This document shows, piece by piece, positions 50,190 through 63,820 of a DNA stretch of 64,000 nt (the first letter of the stretch is position 1; every line of letters begins with the position of its first letter). The stretch comes from Cynocephalus volans (lineage: Eukaryota > Chordata > Mammalia > Dermoptera > Cynocephalidae). Where the stretch lies: contig NC_084463.1 of the NCBI RefSeq assembly GCF_027409185.1, positions 157,953,869-158,017,868 of the forward strand. Direction: 5' to 3'. Both the position numbers and the translations under genes were made by a program. The notes beneath the pieces are model-generated. The model did no database searches and was not told the origin of the DNA. It worked only from the letters and a program-made list of their open reading frames with translations.

Positions 50190-50743
50190 AAAATGGACAA
50201 AAGATCTTTATTTCTGAGAACTGGCGTACAAAAGGCAGAGGGGGAAAGGGGAGGGAAGGAAAGAGCGAGCATGGGCTGGGGTGGATGCCAGCTTAGGGGC
50301 CTCAAACTTCAATTAGGAAAGTCCGGACACCGGACAGGAAGAGAAACCCCCAATTAGGAAAAAAAAAAAAAGATAGACATGGCAGTGCACGCCCCCCTCC
50401 CCCAACCAGGTACCACCACCTGATATGTTTACTCTTCCCCTCCCCCATCCCCTTTCACAAAGGGAGGCAAAATTTTTAAAAAATTAAAAAACCCTCCCCC
50501 CAAACTGCCCAAGACAACTGTGGGTCCTACCCCCCAAAACAGGCTAGGTTCCCACTTGGGCTAAGTTCCTGCAGTCCGCCCTCCATCACCAAGAATGGAG
50601 AAGCATGGGAAGGAGACAAGTGTCAGAGGCGGTAACACCAGAGGGCGCCCAACCCCTCCAGGGACACACATGCACCTGCTCCCTCCCTCATTCACTCCTC
50701 ACTCCCTTCCATACTAAAAGATCCATCCCTTCCCCACAGATGC
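50190..50743 (-). other. MTA2: MTA2 3'UTR with AATAAA
   Basis: About 550 bp between the TGA (50746-50744) and AATAAA on the minus strand at 50212-50207. A second AATAAA-like hexamer near 50145 could serve as an alternative. The UTR contains C-rich and A/T-rich runs. Confidence 0.7.
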
Positions 50744-53700
50744 TCAGTCCTCCAGGATAATGGGCTCATTGGTGCTGGCAGGATGTGAGGGTGCAGGTAG
50801 AGAGACTGGGGGCCGCACTGCAATCAATGCTGGCTTCACCTTCAGGGGCAAATTGGGCCGGCGAGCAGCTCGCCGCATTTCCAGGTGGGTCAGAGCCTTC
50901 CGTAGGGCCCTGGCCAGAAAGAACAAGAGGGGAATAGAAAAGGCTTAGAGAACACTAAGACCCCCAGGTGAAACCCCACATTGCTGCAAACACTGCAGTT
51001 CTGCCCTCTGGCCCATTCTTTCCTGGCATCCCCACCCTGCACCCAGTCTTCCTGGAGCTGGCCTTGCTCAGATATTCCTGTTTCCCCTACCTATCAACCT
51101 ATTTCCCGTACCTGTCAACCTAGACTGTCAACCTCTCCATCCCTCCATGGTAGACTCCCTACCTGGTATCTTTTGTGGCCACAAACACCACAGGATTAGG
51201 GGCATCAGCTGGGTTTAGTTTCTGACGCTTGGCTGCTGGCTGTGAGCTTGAGCGAATCCCTGAGGCCAGAGCCCTTCCATTGGCAGAGAAGGGGACCCCT
51301 ACCCCTGCCATCTGGAAAAGGGTGGGGCAGTACAATGAGGGAAGGGACCCTCTCAGACTCCTATCAGAAACAAAAGCCCACCCAGCTGAGCCTGAGCCAC
51401 CCTGCTCTGCCAACTCACAGTCTCATAGGCCCGTTTCACCATAATGCCTCCCAGTCCCCGGTTCTGGGTCAGTTGGTTTCTGTTGATTGGTGTCTTGGTG
51501 CCCCGAGGTGTTTTTGGTTTCAGGGGTGCCTGGGCCACTGCCAGGAGAAAAAAATAAAAGAAAACGTAGATAACTTTCACATCGTATCTTCTCTTTATGC
51601 AGTTTCCCTTTCTCACCTCTACCTCTTTTCCCTGGGCCAGCAGTTTACTTGGGCATCCCCAGAAGTAGTGATGGGGGAGGGGTCTGGCAAGCTATTAATA
51701 GTATTTCAAAAATCACACAAGTATGATCTTATCAAATCAGTGTGGTAATACTGGATAGCTTATGAAAAAACATTCTTAACCACAAAAGTACAGTTTATTA
51801 GACTAAATCTCTTAGGACTCAATAGGAAAGAAAAAAGCAGGGAGAGAAGGTTCTTGATAGTAAAAGGACTAGGAGCCTGAAACCACCCTAAATGTTTGCC
51901 CATCCTATACCCACCCTAGAACCACAGTCTGATTCCCCGTCCCATACCCAGATCTTTGACAATAGTTGCCAGGGGCAGCCGCACCAGAGGGTGAATCTTC
52001 AATGGAGTCTTGGCAGCCTTAGGAAGTCGAATGGAGCCTGGAGAACAAAGATGAAAGCTTCTGAAGAGGCTTCACTATTCAGGCCTCTTCTGGGGTCAGG
52101 ACCCATGTCTAATCTCCTAAAAAAAACTTCTGTGGCCTACTATCCCTACTGTCATTAAACACCTAGAGAAACACTGATCTCTGGCCAGAGCAACCCTGAA
52201 ACCACCACTAGTCCCACCACTCCTGCCCTTACACTCTGCCTTGATGGCATTGGCATTGATAGGGGCATAGGGTCGTCGGGCAGCTCTCCTCGGCTGTAAC
52301 AGGTCCCTGCACATGCGCCTGGCAAGACGGGTCAGCTTTGTGGTCTGGAGCAGGAAAGTCTGCCTGTTCTTAGCCAGCAGCTTGGCCCGGTTGGCGCTGG
52401 TTGTATAGGGGGAGAGACTTTGGGCTTCGGGTCTGGACAAATGACCCCTCGAGTGTGGCTCCTGGAGGAATGGCATAGGAAAAAGGGAGAATACAGATCA
52501 GCACTCAGGCTCTCTTCTTTCTTCCTTCCCTGCACAGGGCAATTATTCCTGCCTGATCTCTTTACTCATGCCCTGAGCTACCTGGCTTCCCAGACACTAT
52601 CAAGCACCCCCTGCCCATCAAACCATTACCATTTAAGAAGTTTGCCTAAAGCTGACATCAATATGCTCACTGCTCTCCCCTGCCTGTCCCTCCATTGATC
52701 CTTACTGTGGTGCCCCGAGAAGCCCCCTCAAGTTGGGTTGGGGTCTTCAGTCCCCCATACTTCTTCCAGTAGATCCAACAGGAAGCACAAAGGCGGCACT
52801 GCATGTTGGGTGGGCCCCAGGCATACCACTGGGCAGACTGTGTGGCTGTAGGAGCATGGAGAGGAGGGGGAGGTCAGAAAAGAAAGATGCTACCTGAGCC
52901 CCTCAGGTTCTTGGGACAGAGCAGGGTTCCCACTCACCCCCAGTATCCCTGTCCCTCACTAGAACTCACTGTGGCAGCTCTCACAAGTCAGGCCCTTCTG
53001 AAATCCAGCCCCATTCATGCCAGGTTTTGAACCCACAGAAATGATCTGGTTAGGGTTTGGCTTAGTGCTAATAGAGCGGCAGAAAGGAGAAACAGAAAAA
53101 TTGGTCAAGAAAAAGAATCCACTTCCAACCTGTCTCTATAATTTGGGCCTCCTGCCCACCCCCAATCACTGAGAAAGGCACAGGTTGGGGGAAGAGAAGG
53201 AAAATATGCCAGTCTTCCCTACCCACCACACTTACTAGGTGGGGATGTAGACCTGTTTCAGTTTGCTGTCTGCTTCAGCAGCTTTCAATCTTTTCTGCAG
53301 GAAGGAAAAGACAGAAAGAGAAGGATCTGAGTATCTCTGCAGGGAGAATGTCATCAATTTCAAAGGCAGAAGTGAGTAGGCAGCCTCTGGTCCAGCCTCC
53401 CCAGCCCAGATGATACCTGCTGAATATATCGATCTGTGGTTTTCCACATGTAGTAAAACTGGACTATGCTGGCAAGTGACTTCCAGGGTAGCTAAGGAGG
53501 ACAAAGGGAAAAAGGATGAGCACGCACCTGGCCCCAGGTCCTAATTCCCTCCCCTGTCATCTCTCCCACCTCTCCCCTCAGCCCCATCCACTTACAAAAT
53601 CCTGACGAATATCATTGAAATCTTTCCCATACTTCTCTAGGGCCTCCTCAAATAGCATGGCCTCCGAGGCAGACCATTCCTCCATCTCATCCCGACACAG

Positions 53701-56700
53701 CACTGGGCCCCCCTGGGGCACCAGTGTCGACATGGCCTTAGCCAGGTCATAGCCATTCCTTTGCAACGTGTCCATTGCGTGGAACTACAGGGAAGATGGA
53801 GAACAATGCTGAGGACCTGCAACCCTCAGCACTACTCTTCTGCTGCTCGAAAGAGTGTTTAAAAATACTCATACTCCCTCAGAGACACCCTCCTCTCCTG
53901 TCCAGACTCTGCAGGTTCCCAAAAAGCCCAGTCTACCCACCTACCCACCAACTTCTGCTCACCAGGGTGATGTCTCGGGAGGCGGCAGCTGCACTCATGT
54001 GCAGGCTTGGCTGCCGAATGGAGCTGCTGCAATCTAGGGCTCTTGCAAAGGTCCCCACAGCTCTAAGGGAGAGATGATAAATCAAGAGGGAAAGAATAAA
54101 GCCCAAGTGGGCTCAGAAACTAAGCCAAAGGAGAAAGAAGGAAAACATACATGCCAAAGAAAACAAGAGAACAGGACTCAGAAGTACGTCCACACCTCCC
54201 CCAGCCCATCTTCCCCATCCACCCACCCCTCACCGGGCCACCACGAGAAACTGATCAATCTGCCGGTCTGTGAGAGGGTTGTCTGGGTCCCAGACCTTCA
54301 TCTCCATCTTCTGTTGATTCCGATTATCAGATTCTCCTGAAGAATGGAGCAATGGCATCATCAGGGAGAGGAAAGGGAAAAATAACTGGTGTCTTAATCA
54401 CTCACAGTAGCACCTCTTTTTTCCTCTTCTCCTGCTGATTTTATCAGCCACATCAACTCTCAGACTTCTCTTCCCAACTGTGCCCATTTGCCCCTTTCAA
54501 GTTCCTAAGCTCCCAGGAATCACAGCAAAGAGCCTTGCAGAATATGCACTGCACACCCCCAGGGCATGAATTCACAGAGGCTATGACGTTAGAGTGCCCC
54601 TTGGAGTTAGACAACCCAGTAGCCATAGGGTCTGTCCTGTTGCTTACCCTCTGCCAGGCGATCTGGAATCTCAGCTTGATATTTGCAACCAACTCTGATC
54701 TCTCCCTGATCAGCCAGAAGTGTCTTCTGCACAGGGTCAAACACCAGTGAGTAAAAAAAGCAGTCCTGGAAATGAGGAGAGAGAAGGTAAGCAGGGCAGC
54801 AATCCACGTAGTCAGTGACAGTGGGGGATATCCAGAGTTCCCAAGACAGGCAGTCTGTCAATCCCATACTCATCACTGTCCTACTCTCCTCTCGCCTTTT
54901 GGGAACAGTACCCACTTCCCTCCCACTTCTTCCAACACCTCTTCTCACCTCCTTTTCCAGGTACTGGCTCAGGATATCTGTCTCATTCAAGAGGGTCACG
55001 CTACATTTCCCCCTACAGGAGATAGGTCAGAAAACCCTGGGTGAGCCCCTCATTCCTTCTCCACAGCATCTCCAATACACCATCCCCTCCTCTCCATCAC
55101 ATAGGCCACACTGGCCTCAATTGTCCTATACCGTATGTGGGTAGCTGGTAAAGATTCAAATTGCCGAGAAAGAAAAAGCTCCCGGTGCTTCAGTTGATGT
55201 CGCTGCTGCTCTGATACTCCTGGCTGCTTTGATTCTTCCTCAAACTCCCCTGGGAGATTAAGGAGGAAGAAACCAAATAAGAAACTAACCTAGACAGAAG
55301 GCACCTTAGAAACTCTAACCTCGGGAAAACATTTCTCAGCTTTTTTTCTCACATTTTCCAGGCATCTGCCTTCCACACCCTTACCCTACCACTTCCCCTC
55401 TGAGCCCTATGCTCCATTATAGATGCTCCCAACTCTCCATCACCAATGCTTTTAGGAAAGAGCTGCTGAGAGTACAAAGAATGCCATAGAAATACATCCC
55501 AAACCCAGCCACCAATGCTCAGACACCACTCACAAAGCACAAATACTGCCCACAGCAGGCCCAGCAAGAACAGCACACTTGTCTCTTTCTTGCTAGAACA
55601 GCCTGAAGTCCAGGAACCCAATAAGATGAAAAATATCATGCAAGGTTGTATTTACCAGTTCCTCTTTTCAGATTTCAGGAGATTCTTTGCTCTAACACAT
55701 CACATGCAACCCTAATTATCCCTCACTTTCTACTTGGCTAATAATAGTTTGTGGGGCTTTCAAGGACAGCACCTCTCAAGCCAGTGCCAACACCTTCCTC
55801 CCCAAGGAGCTACAGCTTGCCCAGACGCCTTGGTGGAAAGGGTTAACTTGGCTGGGCACCAACCAAAGTGGGAGGAGGCAGAAGAGGCTCAGGCCCAGGC
55901 TCATTGGTGCATTGTTTCCAACCTCAGGGAGAAGGGGGGGGTGGGGGGGCAGTAGACTCCGCCCTTCGCCTGTGAGCTCCGGAAATCCAGGGCTAAGGCA
56001 AGGGGGACCACACCCCCCACACCCCATCTGATTGGACAAGGCCAAGGTCAGCCCCTGCCAGATGGGGCTGGAAACCCCAAAGGGCCAGGGAACTTAGTAA
56101 GCCCAGCTCCTCATTAACGCCTTCATGCCCAAAGCAGCCAGAAAAAAGAAAATAATTTAGGAAGGCAAAACAAGGTTGGGTAGGGGGGAATCAAAGCAGT
56201 TAAGGAAAAAGACGTGAAGGAAAACTGAAGGAAGTATATTTTTTTTTAAAAAGGAGAGCTTAAGAATAATGAAAGAGGAAAAGGGAAACATGTAAAATGG
56301 ACAGAAGGGGAAATGGGAGAGGTTAAGAAAGAAACAATGCAAGAAAACTTTCCCACCATCCCCTAGCTTTCTATCCTCTCCCCTCTTCCCTGTTATGCGG
56401 GCTTCTCAATACAATCTCTTCCTCTTCACCTTGACCCTCACAGTCACCACCCATTGTCCCAACATACCCAAAACTGTCCCCCCCTCAAGCGTCCTGCTTC
56501 TCTAAAGCTCTTCCTCATTCTATATATAAATACTATCACCTCTCTCCCTCTCACATACAAACCATATTCTGCCTTTCCTTATCATGGTCTCTCCAACCTG
56601 CTTCCAACCCCAACGTGTAAAAACAGGCCTCCGTCTGAAGACCAGGCATTTCCCACCCCCAAACTCACACCCGTGCCTTGGGCATGCTACCAGGGAAAAC

Positions 56701-58043
56701 ACCTGCAGGAACATGCCCAGGCTTCAGATCATGGGGAGGGGGAGATGAAGAGGATGAAGACACTCACTGGCATTACTATCAGCCAGGCTGTTGAGGCTAC
56801 TAGAAATGTCCCTTCGCCGGAAAAGACAGACAACCTTTGCCTCCACATTTCCATTTGCAGTCTAAGAGGGAAAAAAATGTGGCAGTGAAAATTGGTCATT
56901 TGAAAGTGGCAATACACAAAGAGACTAATAACAGTAAGTAAGTTTCTAACGGACCTAAGTAAAAAAGCTCAAAAAATTATGAGTAAAGACTTACATTCAG
57001 GGACAGACTTCCAATCCCTTTCCACTGCCCCCAAGAGACAGAATAGTATAGTTTCCACTAAGCTCTCAATAGCTTTTCCTGAATACACAGAATGAATGAA
57101 TATGAATGGGTACTTAGGATAGGGTCCTCTCACCCACCTGAAGTTAGAGACCTCAGAAGAAAGAGACCGAGGGGGGAGGGGGGTGTGAATTCTGCTCCAC
57201 TCACCTTGTTGAGCTCCTCAATCCGTCTAACCAGGTAAGGATTGCTGGAGGAGTTCTCAAAATAGACGTAATCTGTAGGAGGGGGTGGGGAGAAACCGGG
57301 AAGATCAGAGGAGGTGGGAGAGCGGAGCACCAGGGTGGGAGGAGAGAAACTCAGCCTGAGTGGACCAAAAGGAGACAAGGGTTCAGGTAGAGCGGACGCT
57401 GAGACGTGGAAGTGGAGAGACTAAAACAAAATAAGGATGCCCCCTCCCCCACACACATGCCGCACCTAGTTTTGTAATCAGGTCCCTAGCTTCAAAAACG
57501 AGACTTAAGGAAGAGACAAGAAGCAGGGGTTCCCTTGCAGTCCCCACAACTAAGCGATGGAGTTGGCTGCACCCCAGTCTCAGCGAGTGAGCAATCGTTC
57601 ACTCAGCGCAGGGCCCCCAGCTTTGCAAACCGAGGCTCACAATAACTCCTGGGGAGAGGAGACCTCCGGGCGGCTCCCCGCAGGTGGCAAAGCCGTCGCC
57701 CCGTCCCTAGCGCCCTCCCTGCCCTGTCATCTCCTTCGGAACCAGTTTCCCAAGCCCACTCCCCGCCCCGGGGTCCCCGACGCTGCCCGGAGAGTGCCGT
57801 CGGGGTAGCGCTCAGCCTCTCCGGCAGTCTCGGCACCCGGCCGGGTCGACGTCCCCGCACCCTCGCTCCCCGAACTCCCGGTTCCGGTTCCGGTCCGCGC
57901 CCCGGTCCACGCCGCCCCCGACGCGGCTCCCCGCGCCGCCGGCTGCCGAGCCTCTCGGGCCCCGGCCCCCAACCTCTCCCGCCCCGGGCCCCGCACCCCT
58001 GCGCCCGGTACTCACCCCCCACCCGGTACATGTTGGCCGCCAT
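50744..58043 (-). CDS. MTA2: Metastasis-associated protein 2, complete, 18 coding exons
   Basis: Core subunit of the nuclear NuRD remodelling/deacetylase complex; it recruits and activates HDAC1/2. Exons: 58043-58016, 57272-57205, 56861-56768, 55249-55132, 55012-54949, 54765-54648, 54336-54234, 54062-53963, 53784-53596, 53491-53417, 53294-53236, 53067-52970, 52845-52706, 52461-52233, 52037-51948, 51537-51419, 51311-51163, 50909-50744. The total is 2,007 nt, giving 668 aa, the human length. The start is [12 protein letters not shown] domain is ~1-144 ([20 protein letters not shown]). ELM2 is ~145-256 ([16 protein letters not shown]). SANT is ~263-315 ([20 protein letters not shown]). A GATA-type zinc finger at ~367-394 has [16 protein letters not shown] followed by CRLCASCW. 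The C-terminus is basic and ends NEPIILED. All introns are GT-AG and small. No SINE insertions were seen inside the gene. Confidence 0.98.
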
Positions 58044-59480
58044 GGCCGTTCCCGCCGCCGCCTCCGGCCGCACAAAGGGGTCCGGGAGGCTCGCGGGGAC
58101 GGGGCTCGGCTCGAGGAGAAGCCCCAAGCGCGGGGTTGGCGCTTCGCGGGAGTCTCGGTGGGGCCCGCGCAGCCGGCACCTCCGCCGCCTTAGCCGTCGC
58201 GGTTCATCCCGGCCCGCGCTGTGGCCGCCGCCGCTGCCGCCTTACGCCCGAGACGCCGAGGCCGGCGCCGGTCCGCTCGGCTTCTTCCGGAGCGAGCTCA
58301 GCTCCTGCGGGCCGGAGTCCTCGCCGAGTCCCACCAGACGCGGGGCTCTACCGGCCGCGGGGAAGGCTGGCCCGGCGCGCCTCGGGGTTCGCCTCCTTCC
58401 GGAACACCTTCGGCCGATCCGGAGAACAAGGCCCGGCGCTCGGCTCAGGTCGGAGAGCGAGACCCCACGGCTCGGCTGCTTCCGGAAGGAGCCCGGCGGC
58501 TCTCGGCCGGCCGCTGCCGGCGCTCGGCGGTTTCCGTCGCAGCTCGGCCCCTCCTCCGAGGGCGGGAGCGGAGGCGGGCTTAACTCTCTCCTCGCTGGAG
58601 CCCGGCAGCTCCGCCTGCCGCCCCGAGACTCGCGCGCCTTCGGGCTTCGCGGGGTTACTTGCCCGCGGTTCTGCCGGGCATCTGCTCGAACGGTCTACGC
58701 TCCCTTCCCCTGCCCGCACTCCTGTCTTCCTCCATCCCCACCCCCGGGCACCGGAGGCGCCCAGCGCGCCCCACAAAAGCTCCGGGAGGCGACTTTGTTT
58801 TCGGTTTATTGCCCCTCAGCAGGCAGCAGGAGTCGGGGCCTGGGCTGGGGCTGCCCGGCTCAGCCAGAGGATCTATACAGTGTGTGAGGGGAGCCGTCCG
58901 CCCCTCCAGGGAAATGCGCCATCGGGAATGTCTCGAAGTTGAGGAAAAGGTCGGGCCCGGGTCCTGGGGCCTTCGAGGGGTCGGGGCCACGCTGCCGGGC
59001 CAGCCGGTCCCGTCCGGCAGCGATCAGACGTCGAGGGAAGAGGCGGGGGACAGAGAAGGGGTTCGAGAGGGCGTGGCCGGCCCGGCAGCCCCGGCGCCCA
59101 GCACGCGCCACTGGAAGATGCTGGCGTCCTTGCCGCCCAGCGAGACGAGGTGCGAGTCGTCGTGCGTGAAGCGGACGTTGGTCACGTGGCTGCCGTGGCC
59201 CCCGTACATGCGGCTCGGCGCCTGGGCCGGAGGGAAGGTCGAGTTGCGGCGGCGGCGGCGACCCCGGTCCCTCCCGCCCGGCCCCGGCGGCCTCACCTTG
59301 GCGCGCGCGCAGGGGTACTGGAAGAGGTGCACTTTGCAAAAGTCGTCGGCCACGGCCACCACGCGCTCGTTGTGGGAGCGGCACAGGGAGTTGATGTCGG
59401 TCCCATCCGAGCCATCCGGCCACACGCCTAGCACAGCGGCCGGCCTCAGCCCGGCCTCCTCCCCACCGCCACCCACGGCC
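57600..59480. promoter_or_regulatory. MTA2: CpG island shared by MTA2 promoter and EML3 3' end
   Basis: Continuous very GC/CpG-rich sequence spans MTA2 exon 1, its upstream region and the last EML3 exons. The MTA2 ATG is at 58043 and the EML3 poly(A) signal at 58810-58805, leaving only about 750 bp between the genes. MTA2 transcription probably starts within ~250 bp upstream of the ATG. Several long plus-strand open frames here result from high GC, not genes. Confidence 0.65.
58790..59023 (-). other. EML3: EML3 3'UTR with AATAAA
   Basis: About 230 bp follow the stop at 59026-59024. The AATAAA hexamer lies on the minus strand at 58810-58805, with cleavage near 58790. Confidence 0.75.
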
Positions 59481-62400
59481 CAGAGGCAGCCATGGTCACT
59501 GGTCGCGTTCCAGGCAATTTTTCCCGGTCTCCTGGGCTGGATCTGCCGGTTTCTTGACGCCCACCCCACGACACACGCCCAGTATTCCGAGCCCAGAGCG
59601 GGCTCCACCTTGTCCCCCGACCCCTCCCACAGGGTTCCGCGCCCCTGCGCCCCTACTCACCATAGACGTGAAAGCCCAGCACGCAGGTGTAGGTAGACCA
59701 TTCCCGGTCTCGGCTCTCATAGCGATTCCTCAGCAGCTTGCAGCCTCCAGCCACGTCCCCTGGGGAGAGGGAGCCCGCTCAGGGTCAACTCAGCTCTCGC
59801 CCTGCCCTCAGTCAGGAAGATGCCCGGGAAGACCAGGTTGGAAAGAGTGGCTTGAGGAGGTGGCATGTGATCTGGTGGTCACTGTGGTAGCACCACCACC
59901 ACCACCCCCCCGTGAAACCCACCCCCTGTGTTCCCTGAGTTCTCACTGAAGTTCTAACAGCTTCTCATCAGTTCCTCCTCCCTAGGTAAGTCAACCCCTG
60001 CTCTGAGAAACTTTTCCAGAGCGATCTCTTCTTGGTGCATTTTTCAGTTCCCTCAAGTCCTTGTGGGAACAAGATATGGTGTGAAAACGTGTGTGGCTTT
60101 TTCCAAATCAAAATTTCTCCTATGTGTATGATTCTGACTTCACTTTAACCCCATCTCCACCTCCATATCTGACAGCCCCTCTGCCTGGAGCTCCCCAAGC
60201 ATTCTTCCATTCCCACCCAGGAACACCCTCACCCCCACCCAAATAAAATACACTCCAGTTACCCTCTTCCCATGTCCTCCCCCATTTCCACTCACAGTAA
60301 AGAATCTCATAGTCCCCAGAATTGGACATGATGAAGTTCCCATCCTTGGACCAGTCAAGGTGAGTGATGAAGCTGGAGTGACCCTGGAAGCAAGGGTCAA
60401 GAGTTTAAAAATGTAGCCACCATCTCCGATGCTCAGACACTCCCCCATCCCCATGCATCAGACCTCTGTGAGTTTACCTGCTGTTACCATGCCCCACCCT
60501 CCACCCCAGCTTCCTCACCATGCAGCGGCCAAAGCGGCTGGACTTGGCACCGTCACTGGAAACGCTATAGATGTAGATCATGTTGTCATGGGAACCAATG
60601 GCCAGGTACAACCCATCTGCAAAGACAGTCACTCAGAGAGGGAAGGGTTAGGGACAGGGTTGAGTCCAGGGTGGGGGCAGCTCCCACCTGGGCTGTACCG
60701 GACCACTGAGAGCTGCTCATTGCCATCGGTGACATCAGACACAATCTCTCTGGTCTCTGTGTCCAAAACCAACCACCTGGAAGGGAGGGCAGGGAAAGCA
60801 AATGGGGAGTCAAAAAGGCAGGATGCGAGGAGACCCCCCAGGGAGGCTGCCCTGGGCAAGGTGGGGGGTGACAAATCGGAGAACCTCAGTTAAGCCCAGG
60901 AAAGACTATGATGTAGAAAAGAGGTCACCACTGCATTCTTACGCTGGAATATGGGAAGGGGCTAAGGACAGAGAAAAGCTGAGGGGCTTCTGATGCCGTC
61001 TGAAGAAGTTGCCAGAAACTAGACCTGACTACAAGGGCCTTGTGCAGTCTGTAAGCCTGTCACTTCCCCGTGTTTGTCTCCCCTATGCCCCTCCCATTCC
61101 CGCTGCTTCTCTAACCTGGCCTGCCACCTCCTCCACTCCCAGGCTTGGAGGAGAGAGTGGTTGGGGGAAGGGTGAAGACAGTTGCCACAGGAAAGCAGGG
61201 GAGGCCGCGGCTGGGCTGCTGGGAGAAGCACCGAGCAGTGAAAAGGCGGGGTTGGGCCCCTGAGTAGTGTCACTCCTGTCCACTCCACACTACCAGGAAG
61301 CCTTCCCATACCTCCCTGCTTTCCCTCCCAGGAGTCCTGGCTCCCTCTCACCTCCCCGTGTTCAGTCCCACGGCCACAACTGCCCCACTCGGGTGGAAGT
61401 CAGCACAGAGACCAATCTCCTGAGAGGGGGGAGAAGGTGAATTCAAGAAGAGGCCTTTCTAGTGAGGGAACCAGGACAGGGACACCTTGTCATCTCGATA
61501 AACTCAAAGCCTCCTCCTCCCAACAAGGAGGCAGGGAAAGAGAGGGCCAGGAGACCTGGGATGGAGGCTGGGTGCCACTGGAGCCTAAACAGGGAGTAAT
61601 ACTCAAAATATTTAACTACCAGAACTGAGCCCCAGCTGGGCTGGAGATTAACCATGTATTTGCTGGACCAAGAGGAGGTCGAGGGGTCCTGGAGAAGGGG
61701 AGTATTGCCCAGGCAGCACTAGAGGCATCAGCTCTTACCAATCAGTACAGAAGAATTAGTATTTGAGTAGCCATACAACGGCTGCCTCTGGGGGGCTGAA
61801 GGAAAGGGGATGTTGGGGAAGGAGTGGTGGCCACAGGAGTTGAGGTAGGTGTGGCATGGGGGATCCAGGGACACAGGGCTCTACCTTGAGGTCGATGCTC
61901 CAGGCCAGCGCATGGCCCTCCCCATCCCACAGGCACAGCTGCCGGTCATGGCCGCAGGTGAGGAAGCGGTTCTGGAAGGGATGTGTGCAGAGCCCCCAGA
62001 GCTCATCGGTGTGGCCCTGCAGCAGAGGGTGGGCTGTCACCCCTGCCTCTCCCCAACACCTCTTCCCTCCCTCCTCCCCCAAGCCCTTAGCCCCCCAACC
62101 TGGATTACAGGGGAGAAGCCCTGGGCCAGTTCTCCCCTCAGCAATGCATTCTTCGTTGTTCCCACCAGCAGCTCAGAGCCAAGCCCTTCAGCAATGGCCC
62201 GCACGGCCCCAAAGTGTTCTGGGATCTGCAGAGTGGTGGCAGAACGTCAGGAGCCCACTGACCATTCTTCTTCCCCCTTTTTGACCCCAGCACAGCCCTC
62301 ACCTCAGCCTCCTGGAGGGCCACCAACCCAGGCCCCCACTGTACCAGCCGGCGGTCCCGCCCGCCACCACTCAGCACTGTCCCGTCCCGCCGGAGACACA

Positions 62401-63820
62401 GGGCGAAGATGGAACCTTCATGAGCATGGGCCTGGGCCACAATCCCGTAGGTCTCTGTTGGCAAAGTCCCAGGTGGGTCATGCTCTTGGGGCTCAGGGGG
62501 GTGGGGAGCAGGGGCAGCCTAGGCCATCACAATAGAGTAATAACTTCCAACTACTGAGTGCCTACTGAATACTGTTTCTGATCCTCATGACTGCGAACAC
62601 TGCTATTATTCTCACTATTTTACGGACAGGACAATCGAGGCTCAGAGAACTGAGGTAACTTCCTAAAGCCCAGACCACTAGTGGCAAAACTAGAATTTGA
62701 ACCCAAGATCTGGCAGACCCAAAGCCCCAGACTTTCTCCTCTGCCATGCTGTCCCCCACCCCACCCCCAAGAACTATCACCTCTCAAGGTAAAAAGATGG
62801 GAGACCCTCTCCTGTGCATGAGCTAGTGTACTAGGACTGGAAGTACTAGACTTCCCAGATGGCACCCTCAACCACATACCTTTGGCCCCACCCCTGCCTG
62901 GGGTCTTGGAATCAGAGGGGCCCCGCCCCCAAGTGAGAATGTTCCCCTCTGAGTCCCCAGTGAGAATGTCTCCATCCGGGAGGAACACGAAGCAAGGGAT
63001 AAACTTGGGTTTCTTGTATTTCTAGGGGGAGGAGCAGAGAACAAAGGTCAAAGGGAAGGACAAAGACTAAAAGCCACAGGACAGGACAGCTGGAGGCTGG
63101 GGAGCTTTAGGGTCTACAGTACTCAGATCAGTACTTCCATCTCCACTCTTCCCTCGCCCACCACCTTCCATTCATCCAGCCTCACCCCAAAGACACCCTG
63201 TTTCCGGGAGAGGGTCCCATTCCCAGGAATCCCTGCTCCACCACTCCAGTTCCAGAAGTGGACATGAGATTTCCCGCTGGTGACAATGCAGCTGCTGTCA
63301 CGAGGGCTGAAGCCAACGGCCAGGACTGAGTCATTTGTACTCTGAAGGGAAGACACTAAATTCAGCCACCCCAAACCCTGAGCACCCTCATACTACTTGA
63401 CTCTCTTGATTCTTATCCTGACAGTTGGCCTGCATGAAGTCCAGGAACCCCAAGACAACCCTTCCTTTGAGACCCTGGTCTGTTAAGAGCACTTTTCCCT
63501 GTCACGCATGATTAATCACCCTAATTCCTAATATTATCCATCATGAGGTCAGAATTTCTATAGTCCCCATTTCACAGATGGAGAAACCAAGGATCAGAGA
63601 GGCTAGGAGGTTTGCCCCAAGTGACCCAACCAGAAAGAAAGTAAATGGGTAAGTCTGGAGCTCTCTGCACTCCACCACTCCCATCCTCCCAACCTCAGAG
63701 CCCCTGCAGACCTGGACCCCTCACCTTGATCTCAGCCAGCTTTGTTCCCCGGCTGCAGTCCCACACCGACAGCATGTGCTCATTGGAATCATCCACCACA
63801 CAAAGAAAAGCACCCTGATC
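59024..63820 (-). CDS. EML3: Echinoderm microtubule-associated protein-like 3, C-terminal half, 13 exons
   Basis: Microtubule-binding WD-repeat protein of the spindle and interphase network. Exons present: 63820-63725, 63341-63186, 63021-62880, 62454-62303, 62225-62100, 62016-61885, 61419-61352, 60776-60688, 60616-60519, 60383-60296, 59759-59661, 59427-59297, 59221-59024. The total is 1,575 nt, or 524 residues plus stop, with phases continuous. The tandem atypical WD40 propellers are visible as repeated blades: FLCVVDDSNEHMLSVWD, SHVHFWNW, NILTWGRG, RLVQWG, HDRQLCLWD, SHDNMIYIY and KDASIFQW. The end is TPSLSPASSLDV. The N-terminal coiled coil and most of the HELP motif (roughly 370 residues by the human length I recall) lie beyond the right edge. 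The sequence from 63821 to 64000 appears to be intron. The stop lies in a CpG-rich exon. Confidence 0.96.
62540..62730 (-). repeat. MIR SINE fragment
   Basis: Reverse MIR core (ATTTTACGGACAGGACAATC, GAATTTGAACCCAAGATCTG) in an EML3 intron. Confidence 0.75.
63525..63660 (-). repeat. MIR SINE fragment
   Basis: Reverse MIR core (CCCATTTCACAGATGGAGAA) in an EML3 intron. Confidence 0.7.

Noticed and set aside
58030-59696. Long plus-strand open frames (268-345 codons) around the MTA2/EML3 CpG island
   Set aside because: Stop codons are rare in very GC-rich DNA. The frames overlap verified EML3 exons and the MTA2 first exon and show no domain or splice structure.
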